The position numbers were made by a program, and so were the translations under genes. From Myxococcales bacterium (GTDB lineage Bacteria; Myxococcota_A; Polyangia; Polyangiales; Polyangiaceae): a stretch of DNA of 64,000 nucleotides. A model generated the notes under the pieces. It worked only from the letters and a program-made list of their open reading frames with translations, had not been told where the DNA came from and searched no databases. Location of the stretch: assembly GCA_016712525.1 (NCBI GenBank), contig JADJQX010000007.1:186001-250000 (forward strand), written 5' to 3'. Within the stretch, counting starts at the first letter, position 1; every line of letters begins with the position of its first letter. This document shows positions 8,588 through 17,555 of the stretch, in pieces.

Positions 8588-9370
8588 ATGGGCGACGTGC
8601 TCATCCGGTTCGAGAACGTGCACAAGGCGTTCGGCCCGAAGCAGGTCTACCGCGGCCTCGACCTCACCTTCCGTCGCGGCGAGACCACGACGGTGATGGG
8701 CCCGTCCGGCACGGGCAAGAGCGTCATGCTCAAGATGCTCATCGGCCTGCTCACGGCCGACACGGGCACGATCGTGTTCGACGGCGACGAGATCACGGCC
8801 ATGTCCGAGCGGAAGCTCTTCGACGTGCGTCGCCGCGTCGCCTACCTCTTTCAGGGAGCCGCCCTCTTCGACTCGATGTCCGTCGGCGACAACGTGGCGT
8901 ACGGGCTCCGCGAGCAATACTGGGCCACGATGCCCGAGAAGGACATCGTCGAGCGCGTCGCGTGGTCCCTCGACGCCGTGGGTCTGCCCGGCATCGAGGC
9001 GATGCGCCCGTCCGATCTCTCGGGCGGCATGCGAAAACGTGTCGGCCTCGCGCGGACCTTGGCGCTCCAGCCCGAGGTCATCCTGTACGACGAGCCCACG
9101 ACCGGCCTCGATCCGATCAACACGGCGCGCATCAACAACCTCATCATGAGCATCAAGCGGCAGCTCAAGCTGACGAGCATCGTGGTGACCCACGACATGG
9201 GCACCGCGTTCAGCGTCTCGGACAAGCTCGTGATGCTGAACAAGGGGCGCGTCGCCCTCTACGGCACCCCCGACGACTTCAAGCGCACGACGGACGACTT
9301 CGTCCGCGACTTCATCGAGGGCAAGGCCCCCGAGGTCGAGGACGTCGACACGCTCCTATCGACCTCGTAA
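8588..9370 (+). CDS. mlaF: MlaF-type lipid-transport ABC ATPase
   Basis: ATP-binding subunit of an MCE-type phospholipid transporter acting at the inner membrane. The 260-aa length is normal for MlaF. Visible motifs are Walker A GPSGTGKS (about 38-45), the MlaF-like sequence YLFQGAALFDSMSVGDNVA around the Q-loop, the signature LSGGMRKR (about 144), Walker B VILYDEPTTGLDP (about 164-176) and the switch His in VVTHD. The ATG giving MGDVLIRFENV is chosen because it starts directly at the first beta strand; a GTG 30 bases upstream is possible. It is divergent from scpA and followed 168 bases later by mlaD. mlaE (permease) is not adjacent. Confidence 0.92.
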   Translation: MGDVLIRFENVHKAFGPKQVYRGLDLTFRRGETTTVMGPSGTGKSVMLKMLIGLLTADTGTIVFDGDEITAMSERKLFDVRRRVAYLFQGAALFDSMSVGDNVAYGLREQYWATMPEKDIVERVAWSLDAVGLPGIEAMRPSDLSGGMRKRVGLARTLALQPEVILYDEPTTGLDPINTARINNLIMSIKRQLKLTSIVVTHDMGTAFSVSDKLVMLNKGRVALYGTPDDFKRTTDDFVRDFIEGKAPEVEDVDTLLSTS

Positions 9371-9538
9371 GGTAGACCCCGCGCCAACCCCGCGGTTCGC
9401 TTGCGGAATCGGCAAGGATCGGCGGCGGTCGAGGTCCCCGTCCCGTCTCGGGCCGAACCGGTTCGCTGCGTAGCCCATTTCACGGTACATTGCTCCGGCC
9501 CCGCCGCACCCGCGCGCGGGCCACGAGCCACCACAGCC

Positions 9539-10723
9539 ATGTCGAAGAACATCAAAGTCGGGATCTTCGTGACCCTGGCGCTGCTCGTGAGCGGCGTCTT
9601 CGTCTTCATGATCGGCGACAACCGCCGCATGTGGGAGACGAAGGTGACATTCCACGCCACCTTCGGAGACGTCTCGGGCCTGAAGCCGGGCGCGCCCATT
9701 CGAATGGCGGGCGTCGACGTGGGCACGGTCGGCGAGGTGGGCCACGCGGTCGACGCGAAGGACACCAAGATCCACGTCACCTTGAACATCGTGCGCTCCG
9801 AGGCGGGCCGCGTGAGGCAAGATCCGGACGTGAGCGAGCTCGAGGCGGCGAAGAAGGATCGCCCCCGCGGCACCATCGCCAAGGTCGTCAACAAGGGCCT
9901 CCTCGGCGACAAGATGATCGAGCTCACGGTGGGCGATCAGCGCTTTCCGGAGGCCGTGCCCAACACGCAGCTCCGCACCGAGGAGCCCATGGACCTCGGC
10001 AAGTACATCACCAAGCTCGAGTCGATCGGCGAGAAGGCCGAGAAGACCCTCGGCAACATCGAGCGCATCACGGGCTCGCTCGCGAACGACAAGTTCTCCC
10101 AAGATCTCCAGGGCACCGTCGCTGCCGTCCACGACATCCTCGACGCGGTCGCCCACAACAAAGACGGGGCGGCCCACAAGCTCCTCTTCGACAAACAAGA
10201 GGCCCAGAAGATCGAGGCGCTCCTCTCGAACCTGGTGGTCATCAGCGGCAACGTGTCGGCCATCACGAACGACGTGCACGGCATGACCACGCGCGTAAAC
10301 CAAGGTCCCGGGCTCGCCCACGCGCTCCTCTACGACGAACAAATGGCGCAGGGGGTCACGGGCTCCCTCGTCGAGCTCAAGAACACGCTCGAGGCCGTGC
10401 GCACCAAAGAGGGCCTCGCGCACGCCGTCGTGTACGGCGATCCGAACACGCAGAAGGTGCTCCAGAACGTCGGTGCCATGAGCGACGACATGCGAGTCGT
10501 CGTCGCCAACGTGCGCCAGGGCAAGGGCACCATCGGCGGCCTGCTCGTCGACCCGAGCATCTACGAGGACCTGAAGGCCATCGTCGGCAACGTCGAGCGC
10601 AACCAGGTGCTCCGGGCGCTCGTGCGCTACAGCATCAAAGAGGGCGAACAGAAGCCCCACGCCGAGACGCCCAAGCTCTCGACGCCCGCCTCCGCGCCCC
10701 CCAAGGCCGAAGCGCAGAAGTAG
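9539..10723 (+). CDS. mlaD: MCE/MlaD-family substrate-binding protein
   Basis: Membrane-anchored periplasmic lipid-binding component that works with MlaF. The 394-aa protein has one N-terminal transmembrane helix (KVGIFVTLALLVSGVFVFMI, residues 6-25). An MCE domain follows at about 35-125 (ATFGDVSGLKPGAPIRMAGV, KGLLGDKMIELTVG). A long helical C-terminal part (KLESIGEKAEKTLGNIERIT onward) resembles the needle/tunnel segment of long MCE proteins. It ends in a Pro/Ala/Lys tail. E. coli MlaD is about 180 aa, so this is the long type. Its stop codon overlaps the start of the next gene by one base, implying one transcript. Confidence 0.9.
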   Translation: MSKNIKVGIFVTLALLVSGVFVFMIGDNRRMWETKVTFHATFGDVSGLKPGAPIRMAGVDVGTVGEVGHAVDAKDTKIHVTLNIVRSEAGRVRQDPDVSELEAAKKDRPRGTIAKVVNKGLLGDKMIELTVGDQRFPEAVPNTQLRTEEPMDLGKYITKLESIGEKAEKTLGNIERITGSLANDKFSQDLQGTVAAVHDILDAVAHNKDGAAHKLLFDKQEAQKIEALLSNLVVISGNVSAITNDVHGMTTRVNQGPGLAHALLYDEQMAQGVTGSLVELKNTLEAVRTKEGLAHAVVYGDPNTQKVLQNVGAMSDDMRVVVANVRQGKGTIGGLLVDPSIYEDLKAIVGNVERNQVLRALVRYSIKEGEQKPHAETPKLSTPASAPPKAEAQK

Positions 10724-11106
10724 TGCCGAGCCGCCTCTCGCTCATCCTCTACGTGCGTGACCAAGCGCGCGCGTGCGGCTTCTACCGCGCGGTCCTCGCC
10801 TGCGAACCATCACTCGATGTCCCTGGAATGACTGAGTTTTCTGTCGGTGGGACCACGCTCGGCCTCATGCCCGAGGCGGGCATCGTGCGGCTCCTCGGCG
10901 AGGCGATCGTGAGCCCGTCGTCCTCGAAGGTCCCGCGGGCCGAGGCCTACCTCGTGGTCGACGATCCCGAAGTCCACCACGCGCGAGCGCTCGCCGCCGG
11001 CGCACGCGAGCTCTTGCCGCTCGGGCCTCGGGACTGGGGGCACGACGTCTCCTACGTGGCCGACCTCGACGAGCACGTGCTCGCGTTCGCCCGCCCCTCG
11101 CGCTGA
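10723..11106 (+). CDS. VOC (glyoxalase/bleomycin-resistance) family protein
   Basis: A 127-aa single VOC module: N-terminal beta-alpha-beta (LSLILYVRDQARACGFYRAV), FSVGGTTLGLMPE, and a C-terminal DWGHDVSYVADLDEHVLAFA strand. VOC proteins bind a metal or a hydrophobic ligand as dimers; the substrate cannot be told from sequence. It starts with GTG within the mlaD stop (TAGTG, 1-base overlap), so it is probably translated with the Mla genes. It is convergent with the DUF72 gene, 3 bases away. Confidence 0.82.
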   Translation: MPSRLSLILYVRDQARACGFYRAVLACEPSLDVPGMTEFSVGGTTLGLMPEAGIVRLLGEAIVSPSSSKVPRAEAYLVVDDPEVHHARALAAGARELLPLGPRDWGHDVSYVADLDEHVLAFARPSR

Positions 11107-11109
11107 GTC

Positions 11110-12117
11110 TCACACCCCGGCGACGACCTGCTCGGCGAGGGCGCGCACCGTCTCGGGGGACGAGCCCTCGAGCTTGTTGTTCACGAGCACGGTCACGTCG
11201 CGCCCCCCCGCCGCGCGCACGAGGGCGACCACGTCGTCGCGTGTGTCGAGCTGGGGCTCCACGATGCGGTCGAAGGGCAAGAAGCTCTCCTTGCGCGTCT
11301 CGTAGCGGGTGTACGGCGGCAGCATCAACCGCGCGACGAAGAACGGCGCCCGCGCGACGAGGCCCGGGACCGCCATCTGCGAGCGGAGCGTAGGCATGCC
11401 CGTCCACACGTTGAGCACGTGGGCGGCGTCGTGGGCCGCGAGCACCTCGAGGTAGGGCTCCGTGAGCAGCTCGGGGTTCCGTAGCTCGAAGGCGTAGCGG
11501 AAGGTGCGCGGGAGCTTCGTCAGCATCGCGTCGAGCTTCTTCGCGAAGACCTCGGGCCGGGGCACGAGCCTCGGGGGCATCGGCGCGATCTCGAACACGA
11601 ACGGCCCCGCGTGCGCCGTGAAGGCCCGTTCGTACGGCGGGAGCACCTCGGTCAGGAACCGCTCGGCCGACAAGAAGCTCGGGTTCGATTGCCCCGCGCG
11701 CTCGCCGTACTTCGGGTGGGTCGGGAACACACACACTGAGATCTCATCCCACACCTTGGAGATCGCGCGGAAGTCCTCGGGGATGCCGCGGGCGTAGTCG
11801 GCGAGGCTCGGCTCGTCGAGCGGCGCGTAGTGGCTGCGGTCGATGCCCACGCTACGAAAGAGCGGATGGGCCGCATACCCGCGCAGGCCGTCGGCGAGGA
11901 GGTCGGCTTGGGACGGGTGACCTTCGTAGAGCACGCCGCCCCACCCCGGGAAGGTCCAGCTGCTCGTGCCGAAGCGCACGTTCCGAGGGAGCCGCGCGGC
12001 GAGCTCGAGGTCGCGCGGGAGCACGCGCGGAAGGACCCTCGACTTCGGTGCCTTGTCGAGGGGCGCCCCGAAGAGCCCGAGCTGTGCGTCGTCCGTCCCG
12101 CGTTTTTTTGCGGCCAT
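11110..12117 (-). CDS. DUF72 (YecE-like) family protein
   Basis: A 335-aa protein of the DUF72/YecE family, a TIM-barrel-like fold of unknown reaction. Recognisable segments are VRFGTSSWTFPGWGGVLY near the N terminus, GIDRSHYAPLDEPSLADYA, and VTVLVNNKLEGSSPETV near the end. The start at MAAKKRGTDD has a GGAGG seven bases upstream; the longer in-frame extension lacks this support. It is divergent from the patatin gene with an 80-bp shared promoter region. No role can be inferred from the neighbours. Confidence 0.85.
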   Translation of the reverse strand: MAAKKRGTDDAQLGLFGAPLDKAPKSRVLPRVLPRDLELAARLPRNVRFGTSSWTFPGWGGVLYEGHPSQADLLADGLRGYAAHPLFRSVGIDRSHYAPLDEPSLADYARGIPEDFRAISKVWDEISVCVFPTHPKYGERAGQSNPSFLSAERFLTEVLPPYERAFTAHAGPFVFEIAPMPPRLVPRPEVFAKKLDAMLTKLPRTFRYAFELRNPELLTEPYLEVLAAHDAAHVLNVWTGMPTLRSQMAVPGLVARAPFFVARLMLPPYTRYETRKESFLPFDRIVEPQLDTRDDVVALVRAAGGRDVTVLVNNKLEGSSPETVRALAEQVVAGV

Positions 12118-12197
12118 CGCGCCTCCGCTATACACCTCACCGAGAGCCCCAGCCATCGAACGGCACACGGCGCGACGTTCGGAGGTAACCTCGAGGG

Positions 12198-13352
12198 ATG
12201 CGCCTCGGCCACGACGAAACCCGCCCGCTCGGTCTCGTGCTCTCGGGAGGTGGCGCGCGCGGAGCGTTCCAGGTCGGGGTGTGGAAGGTCCTGCGCGACG
12301 ATCCTCGCGGGCTCGGTCGTGAGCCCGACGTCGTCAGCGGGACGAGCGCCGGGGCCATCAACGGGACGCTCATCGCGGCCGGCCTCTCGCCCGAGCAGAT
12401 GCTCGAGTTCTGGCTCGACCTCTCGGAGCGCCCGCCGATCGCCGCGAACCCGCGGTTCTTCGAGGCGCTCCGTCGGGCCGTCACACGCATCATGGTCTCC
12501 GAGCCGGGCCGGAGCTTTTCGGCACGAAAACGAGATCTTTCCATCATGGCGCAGGTCGCCAAGAAACATGCACTCTACACGCCGAGCGGCATCTTGGCCG
12601 CGGCCCTCGAGATCTTGCTCACGGCGCGCTTCGACGCGGTCGGCACGCTCCTCGAGGAGATCGACACCCCGTTCCTCTTCGACACGACGCCCCTCCGCGG
12701 GAGGCTGGCCGCGGCCATCGGGGGCTTCTCCGTGCCGCGAGGGCGGGTGAAGCTCGCGCTCAACGCGATCGACGTGCGGTCGGGCGGCGTCGTGCGCATC
12801 GTCAACGCGCCGCCGGGCAAGAGCGCACAGGCGTCGCGTCACTACCGCTACGTCGAGAACATCCCGCTCGATCTCGTGCTCGCGTCGGCCTCGATCCCGC
12901 TGCTCTTTCGGCCCGTTTCTTGGGAAAATCGGCTCTTGTGGGACGGCGGCCTCCTCGTGAACTCGCCCATGGCGCCCGCGGTCGCGCTCGGCGCTCGCAC
13001 CCTCGTCCCCGTCCTCGTCACCAAGCTCGACGGGCGCTCGGGCGCGGCGATGACCTCGTTCGGCGAATCGGTGGAGCGCCTCGTCGATACGCTCCTCGAG
13101 AACGCCTACAACATCGACCGCAAGCTCCTCCTCGCGAGGAACGAGATCGTCGGGCGCATCGAGCACGACGCCACGTGGAGCAAGGTGGAGCTCCTCTCGG
13201 CGATTCGCCCCGGCGACACGGCGCTCTTCGGGCCGGGCTCCTACCTCCACTTCGAGCGGCAGGTGCTGCTCGACATGTACGAGGCAGGGAAGAAGGCCGC
13301 GCGCGACTGGCTCGCGGCCGGCCCTCCGAGCGACGACGGCGCCCGCGACTGA
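12198..13352 (+). CDS. patatin-like phospholipase
   Basis: A 384-aa patatin-family lipid acyl hydrolase with a Ser-Asp dyad. The oxyanion hole (LSGGGARGAFQVGV, about 15-28), the nucleophile elbow GTSAG (about 50-54) and the catalytic Asp in LWDGGLLVNSP (about 250) are all intact, so it should be active. No signal peptide is seen, so it is cytoplasmic or translocated by a specialised route. The upstream region has GGAGGT 11 bases before the ATG. It is unrelated in strand or spacing to the following FHA gene, with which it converges. Confidence 0.9.
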   Translation: MRLGHDETRPLGLVLSGGGARGAFQVGVWKVLRDDPRGLGREPDVVSGTSAGAINGTLIAAGLSPEQMLEFWLDLSERPPIAANPRFFEALRRAVTRIMVSEPGRSFSARKRDLSIMAQVAKKHALYTPSGILAAALEILLTARFDAVGTLLEEIDTPFLFDTTPLRGRLAAAIGGFSVPRGRVKLALNAIDVRSGGVVRIVNAPPGKSAQASRHYRYVENIPLDLVLASASIPLLFRPVSWENRLLWDGGLLVNSPMAPAVALGARTLVPVLVTKLDGRSGAAMTSFGESVERLVDTLLENAYNIDRKLLLARNEIVGRIEHDATWSKVELLSAIRPGDTALFGPGSYLHFERQVLLDMYEAGKKAARDWLAAGPPSDDGARD

Positions 13353-13463
13353 ACGGCCCCAAGGAACCAAAGGGATTCATGAGGTTACACGCGGCGTACG
13401 GTGCGTACGAGGTGACTTCGTCGCGCCTTTCGGCCGTGCGTGTGCGCCCTGGGAGGTCGGCCC

Positions 13464-14786
13464 TCAGGTGAGGCGTGACTTGAGGAGCTGGAAGTACCGG
13501 TGCGCGACGCCCGCGGCGGCCGCGGCCCTCCGCACGTTCCCGCCGTGGCGCTCGAGCATGTGCGCCACGTAGGCACGCTCGAAGTCCCGCACGAGCTCTT
13601 CGCGCGCGCGCACGAGCGGTAGCCCGCCCTCGACGTACGCGTGGAGGCCCAAGGTGGCGCCCTCCGCCGTGACACGCGAGGCCGACGGAGCCGCGAAGGC
13701 CTCGCCGACGGCGAACTGGCGCTGCACGGCCGACTCGAGCTCGCGCACGTTGCCGGGCCAAGAGTGCTTCTGCAAACGGGTGAGCACGTCGCCCGGGAGC
13801 GAGTCCTTTCGTTCCGATAGCGTGGCCCACACGTGCTCGGCGAGCAGCTCGACGTCTCCCGTGCGGGTGCGCAGCGAGGGCACCTCGACGCGCGCCGCGG
13901 CGAGCCGCTGGAAGAGATCTTCGCGGAGGCGCCCGAGCTCGACGGCGCGGTCGACGTCCTCGCGGGACGTGGCGACGATGCGAGCCTTCGTGGTCTCCAC
14001 CTTGGTGTCGCCGACGCGGGAGTACTCGCCGCGTTCGATCGTGCGGAGGAGCTTGCGCTGGATGGCCGGATCGAGGTCGCAGGGGCCGTCGATGATGACC
14101 ACGCCGCGGCCCGCCTCGGCGAAGAGACCAGGGCGCTCGACGCCGTCTTTCGATGCTTCCGCGGTCACGCCGAAAAGCACGGCCTCGACCGTCTCGGGTG
14201 GGAGCACGGTGGCCTCGAGCACCACGATGGGCTCGTTCGGGGTCGGGCCCGACTCGAGCACGGACTCGACGAAGACCTTCTTTCCGACGCCCCCTTCGCC
14301 CTCGACGAGGTAGGGGAGCGTCGTCTGCGCGAGCTTCTCCCCGACGCGGAAAATACGGTGCATCGCGGGGTGCACCGACAGCATGCGCCCGAAGCGGCGC
14401 GGCTCCGCCGAAGCGGGGGGCCCGGCCTCGACCGACGTGACGCGCACCTCGAGCATGGTCGTGCCGAGGCGGATCTCTTCGCCGCCCACGAGCAGCGCTT
14501 CGCGCACGGACACCCCGTTGATCACCGTGCCGTTCGTGGAGCCGTAGTCGTAGACGTGGAGGCCGGCGGCGTCTTTCGCGAAGGCCGCGTGGCGCCGAGA
14601 CACGGTGGGATCGGTGATTCGAAGGGTGCAGAGGGGGCCCGTGCCGCACAAAATTCGCTGGCCCTCGCTCTCCTCGATGGCGAGCTGGGTGCCGGCGTCG
14701 GGCCCCTCTTTGACGACGAGCACATAACGAACGTCGTGGTGCTGACCGAGGTGGGTTCGCAGCGTCGCTTGTCCGATTCCGGCCAT
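13464..14786 (-). CDS. FHA domain plus degenerate sigma-54-type AAA+ protein
   Basis: A 440-aa regulator-like protein. An FHA phosphothreonine-binding domain lies at about 30-115, with SRRHA and YGSTNGTVINGV. It is followed by an AAA+ module resembling sigma-54 activators and a weak Fis-like C-terminal helix (GGNVRRAAAAAGVAHRYFQ). Walker A is kept as GEGGVGKK (about 162-169). The GAFTGA sigma-54 contact loop is absent, replaced by a stretch near LFGVTAEASKDGVERPGLF. Walker B reads VVIIDGPCD, lacking the usual Glu. It therefore probably does not remodel sigma-54 polymerase and may act as a phosphopeptide-responsive scaffold. It lies downstream of the 219-aa exported protein gene on the same strand (14-base gap). 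Confidence 0.82.
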   Translation of the reverse strand: MAGIGQATLRTHLGQHHDVRYVLVVKEGPDAGTQLAIEESEGQRILCGTGPLCTLRITDPTVSRRHAAFAKDAAGLHVYDYGSTNGTVINGVSVREALLVGGEEIRLGTTMLEVRVTSVEAGPPASAEPRRFGRMLSVHPAMHRIFRVGEKLAQTTLPYLVEGEGGVGKKVFVESVLESGPTPNEPIVVLEATVLPPETVEAVLFGVTAEASKDGVERPGLFAEAGRGVVIIDGPCDLDPAIQRKLLRTIERGEYSRVGDTKVETTKARIVATSREDVDRAVELGRLREDLFQRLAAARVEVPSLRTRTGDVELLAEHVWATLSERKDSLPGDVLTRLQKHSWPGNVRELESAVQRQFAVGEAFAAPSASRVTAEGATLGLHAYVEGGLPLVRAREELVRDFERAYVAHMLERHGGNVRRAAAAAGVAHRYFQLLKSRLT

Positions 14787-14800
14787 GGGTACGCTCCGGT

Positions 14801-15460
14801 TCAGTGGGAGGTGAGGTGCGAGCGGAGGGGACCCGGTGGCGAGGTCTCTTTCGACAGCTCGCGCACCTTGCCGCCGAGGGGCGACGGGTTCTCCCAGAAG
14901 CGTGTCGAGGACCCTTGGCGGAGCACCGTGAGGCGGAGCACGTCGATCTCGAGCATCGCGTAAGCGCCCGCCGACTGGGTGCCACCGTCGAGGCTGAGGG
15001 CCTGCACGCCGAGCCCCGCCTGGAACCCGAACGGGACGCCGAAGAGCAGCACGGCGTTCAAGGGAACGCGGCCGTAGATGCCGTCCTTGTAGGTGCGAAA
15101 CGCCACGCCGAGATCGAGCGCGAGGCCGAAGTCGCCGCGCGCGAACCCGCCCGTGGCGAACCTCGGTCCGATGGCGAGGTCGGTGCCTTGCTCGAAGAAC
15201 GTGGTGACCCGGAAAATGCCGCCTACGGCGAAGCGCGCCGCGGGGGTGGTCCCGACACCGAGCGCGAAGCTCATCGCGGGCCGGGTGTCGACTCCGGACG
15301 TCCCGGAAGGGTCGGCGTCACCGGCGGGCGTGAGGGAGGTCGAGCGGTTCTGGATCGCGACACCGCCGCCGCCCGAGAGCCACGCCGAGGGCTCGGCCCA
15401 GGCGCGCGCAGGAGCGGCGACGAGGAGGGCCGAGGTCAGGGCGAAGAGCGTGCGCTTCAT
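14801..15460 (-). CDS. exported hypothetical protein, probable outer-membrane beta-barrel
   Basis: A 219-aa protein with a signal peptide (MKRTLFALTSALLVAAPARAWA, cleavage after AWA). It has alternating-residue strands such as FALGVGTTPAARFAVGGIF and DFGLALDLGVAFRTY, which suggest a small outer-membrane barrel. The tail is Ser/Pro/Glu-rich. No named family is recognised. It lies 14 bases upstream of the FHA/AAA+ gene and 37 bases downstream of the alpha/beta hydrolase gene, so the three may be cotranscribed. Confidence 0.65.
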   Translation of the reverse strand: MKRTLFALTSALLVAAPARAWAEPSAWLSGGGGVAIQNRSTSLTPAGDADPSGTSGVDTRPAMSFALGVGTTPAARFAVGGIFRVTTFFEQGTDLAIGPRFATGGFARGDFGLALDLGVAFRTYKDGIYGRVPLNAVLLFGVPFGFQAGLGVQALSLDGGTQSAGAYAMLEIDVLRLTVLRQGSSTRFWENPSPLGGKVRELSKETSPPGPLRSHLTSH

Positions 15461-15497
15461 CGGCCCATGGACCTACCACAAGAGGGCCGAAAAACGG

Positions 15498-16217
15498 TCA
15501 AATCGTGTGGAGACGCCTGGATTTGGGGCAGGGATCGACCCCACGCACGCGCTCGACGATGAGGTCGATCGAGCGGGGATCGTAGAGGAGCGAGTTGTGG
15601 CCTCGGTCGCGGAAGCTCACGACCTCTCCCACCGGGAACATGGCCGACGTCTCGGGCACGACGACGCGGTCGGCCTCGGCGAGCAGCGAAAGGTGAGGGA
15701 CCTCGTGCTCGTGGGCCCGCGCGCGAAGCCTCGCGAGCACCTCGCTCTCGCGGTGGAGATCCTTGCCGACGAGCAGCGGGAAGAGGTGCGCCACCTTGGT
15801 GCCGAAGAAGGGGCTCGCGATGGAGATCGTCTGCGTGACCTTGGCGGCGCCGCCGAGCTCCTGCACGTAGTAGCGCGCCACGAGGCCGCCGAGCGAGTGG
15901 CCGACGAGGTGGAGACGCACGCCCTCGGGGAGCTTCTCGACGAGGCGGTGGAGCTTCTTCGCGATCCTCTCCACACCCTCGCCGGGCGCGTGGGAGAAGC
16001 TCGCGACCTTGGCGCGCGCGCGTTCTTCGAGAGCGCGCCTCATCGGGCGGAACACGCCCGCGGTGGCCATGAAGCCGTGGACGAGCACGACCACGTCGTC
16101 GCCCGGTCGCACTCCTTCGGGCACGCGGTGCGCGAGATCGAGTGGAGACAAAACGACCTCGCGCAAGGTCGCGATCGTTTCGGTCAAGTCCCCCCGACGT
16201 GGAAGCAGGTGACGCAT
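15498..16217 (-). CDS. alpha/beta-fold lipase/esterase
   Basis: A 239-aa alpha/beta hydrolase of the triacylglycerol-lipase/acyltransferase-like type. The oxyanion segment VVVLVHGFMATAG (about 38-50), nucleophile elbow GHSLGG (about 105-110) and the late catalytic His in FRDRGHNSLLYD are visible. No signal peptide is seen with the chosen start (MRHLLPRRGD). The in-frame extension upstream is Arg-rich, poorly coding, and overlaps the divergent thioesterase gene, so it is rejected. The substrate is likely a short- or medium-chain ester or lipid. Confidence 0.82.
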   Translation of the reverse strand: MRHLLPRRGDLTETIATLREVVLSPLDLAHRVPEGVRPGDDVVVLVHGFMATAGVFRPMRRALEERARAKVASFSHAPGEGVERIAKKLHRLVEKLPEGVRLHLVGHSLGGLVARYYVQELGGAAKVTQTISIASPFFGTKVAHLFPLLVGKDLHRESEVLARLRARAHEHEVPHLSLLAEADRVVVPETSAMFPVGEVVSFRDRGHNSLLYDPRSIDLIVERVRGVDPCPKSRRLHTI

Positions 16218-16306
16218 CGGTGACGAACAGGAAGCATGATCCGTGCGCGCCGGCCAAGTTTGCGCCTTGCGCCCCGGGCGTGGGAGGAAGTACGACCTTT
16301 CGCCTG

Positions 16307-16786
16307 ATGGAAGAGCCCACGGACACACGCGGCGGGACGGCAGAAAACCCGGCATTTTCGATCGTCGTCGAGGTCGGGGAGGCCGACATCGACGTGCTCG
16401 GGCACGCGAACAACGTGGCGTACCTGCGGTGGATCCAGGACGTCGCCGTTGCACATTCGGAAGCCGTGGGGCTTTCGTTCGCGAAGTACCGGGAGCTCGG
16501 CGGGGTGTTCGTCGTGAGCCGGCACGAGATCGACTACCTGCGATCGGCGCTACGCGGTGAACGGCTCGAGGTGCGTACGTGGATTCCCACGGCGATGGCC
16601 GCGAAGGTGGTTCGTTGCACCGAGGTGAGGCGCGCGTCGGGCGAGGTGGTCGTGCGCGCGCAGACGGTGTGGGGCTTCATCGACACGGCGCGCGCGCGGC
16701 CGGTGCGGATCCCCGATCCGGTGCGCGAGGCGTTCGGGATGCCGCGTACGAAGCGGGCCTCTTCGGTCAGCGGCGAAGGACCCTAG
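16307..16786 (+). CDS. 4HBT-fold acyl-CoA thioesterase
   Basis: A 159-aa hot-dog-fold protein. The segment DVLGHANNVAYLRWIQD (about 28-44) carries the D-x-x-G-H-x-N-N-x-x-Y signature of YbgC/FadM-type thioesterases, with the Asp expected to be catalytic. It probably hydrolyses acyl-CoA or acyl-ACP in the cytoplasm. The ATG is chosen; an in-frame GTG 27 bases upstream is possible. Its last 20 bases overlap the end of the convergent permease gene. Confidence 0.87.
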   Translation: MEEPTDTRGGTAENPAFSIVVEVGEADIDVLGHANNVAYLRWIQDVAVAHSEAVGLSFAKYRELGGVFVVSRHEIDYLRSALRGERLEVRTWIPTAMAAKVVRCTEVRRASGEVVVRAQTVWGFIDTARARPVRIPDPVREAFGMPRTKRASSVSGEGP

Positions 16787-17555
16787 CCGCCGAGAGGAGG
16801 GTGGTGCTCGTCACGAACACGGCGAGGGCCGAGAACACGAGCACGTGCGGCGCGCGCAGCATGGCCGAGACGCCCTGATCGAGCGCGGCGCCGAGGGAGA
16901 CCCCGTCCGGAGGGCCGAACCCGACGAACGACAGCGACGCCTCCGACAGGACCACGGCCGACGCCGTGGCGCCGAGCTGCACGGCCACGGTGCCGAAGAG
17001 GTTCGGGAGCACGTGGCGGACGAGGATCTTCGCCTCGCCGAGCCCGAGCGCGCGCGCGGCCTCGACGAACCCGGCGGCCCGGAGCACCCGAGCCTCCGAG
17101 AGGGCGAGGCGCGCGAAAGGGGCCCACGAGGTGAGCGCGAAGACGCATGCAAGATGCATGCGATTCGGGTGACGGATCGCCGAGAGCACCGTGAGCGCGA
17201 GCAGGAACGTGGGGAACGCTTGGAGGCCATCGCAGGCCCGCGCGACGGCGCCCTCGAGCGCCCCGCGGCGCATGGCGGCGAGCGCGCCGAGCGGAGAGCC
17301 CACGACGAGCCCGACGAGGGCGACACCCACGGCGAGCCCGATCGCGCGGAGGCTCGCGTTCGCGAGGAGGGCGGCGAGGTCGACACCACCCTCGCCACAG
17401 CCGAGCGGGTGCCCACTCCCCGGGGGGTAGAACGACGCGTCGGGCGAGAGCTTCGTCGGGCTCGCCGTGACGAGCACCGCGAGCGTCGAGGCGAGGACGA
17501 GCACGGCGAGGGGAGCCGCGGGCAAGAGCCTCGCGCTGCGTGAGGAGGCCTTCAC
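16767..17555 (-). CDS. oligopeptide-type ABC transporter permease (DppC-like)
   Basis: A 262-aa inner-membrane permease of the DppC/OppC (BPD_transp_1) family. Five or six hydrophobic segments are visible, with the EAA-loop region VEAARALGLGEAKILVRHVL and the conserved LSFVGFGPP near the end, both typical of DppC. It begins with GTG inside the stop of the upstream permease gene (4-base overlap, GTGA). The neighbourhood has a second permease but no substrate-binding protein or ATPases, so the transporter would have to borrow these from elsewhere. It contains one TGCAAGATGCA word. Confidence 0.87.
   Translation of the reverse strand: MKASSRSARLLPAAPLAVLVLASTLAVLVTASPTKLSPDASFYPPGSGHPLGCGEGGVDLAALLANASLRAIGLAVGVALVGLVVGSPLGALAAMRRGALEGAVARACDGLQAFPTFLLALTVLSAIRHPNRMHLACVFALTSWAPFARLALSEARVLRAAGFVEAARALGLGEAKILVRHVLPNLFGTVAVQLGATASAVVLSEASLSFVGFGPPDGVSLGAALDQGVSAMLRAPHVLVFSALAVFVTSTTLLSAARVLRR
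17148..17158. repeat. interspersed word TGCAAGATGCA (copy 1)
   Basis: Inside the DppC-like gene. The centre of a larger inverted repeat GCATGC-AAGAT-GCATGC at 17145-17161. One of five TGCA-N3-TGCA words in the window. Confidence 0.85.
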
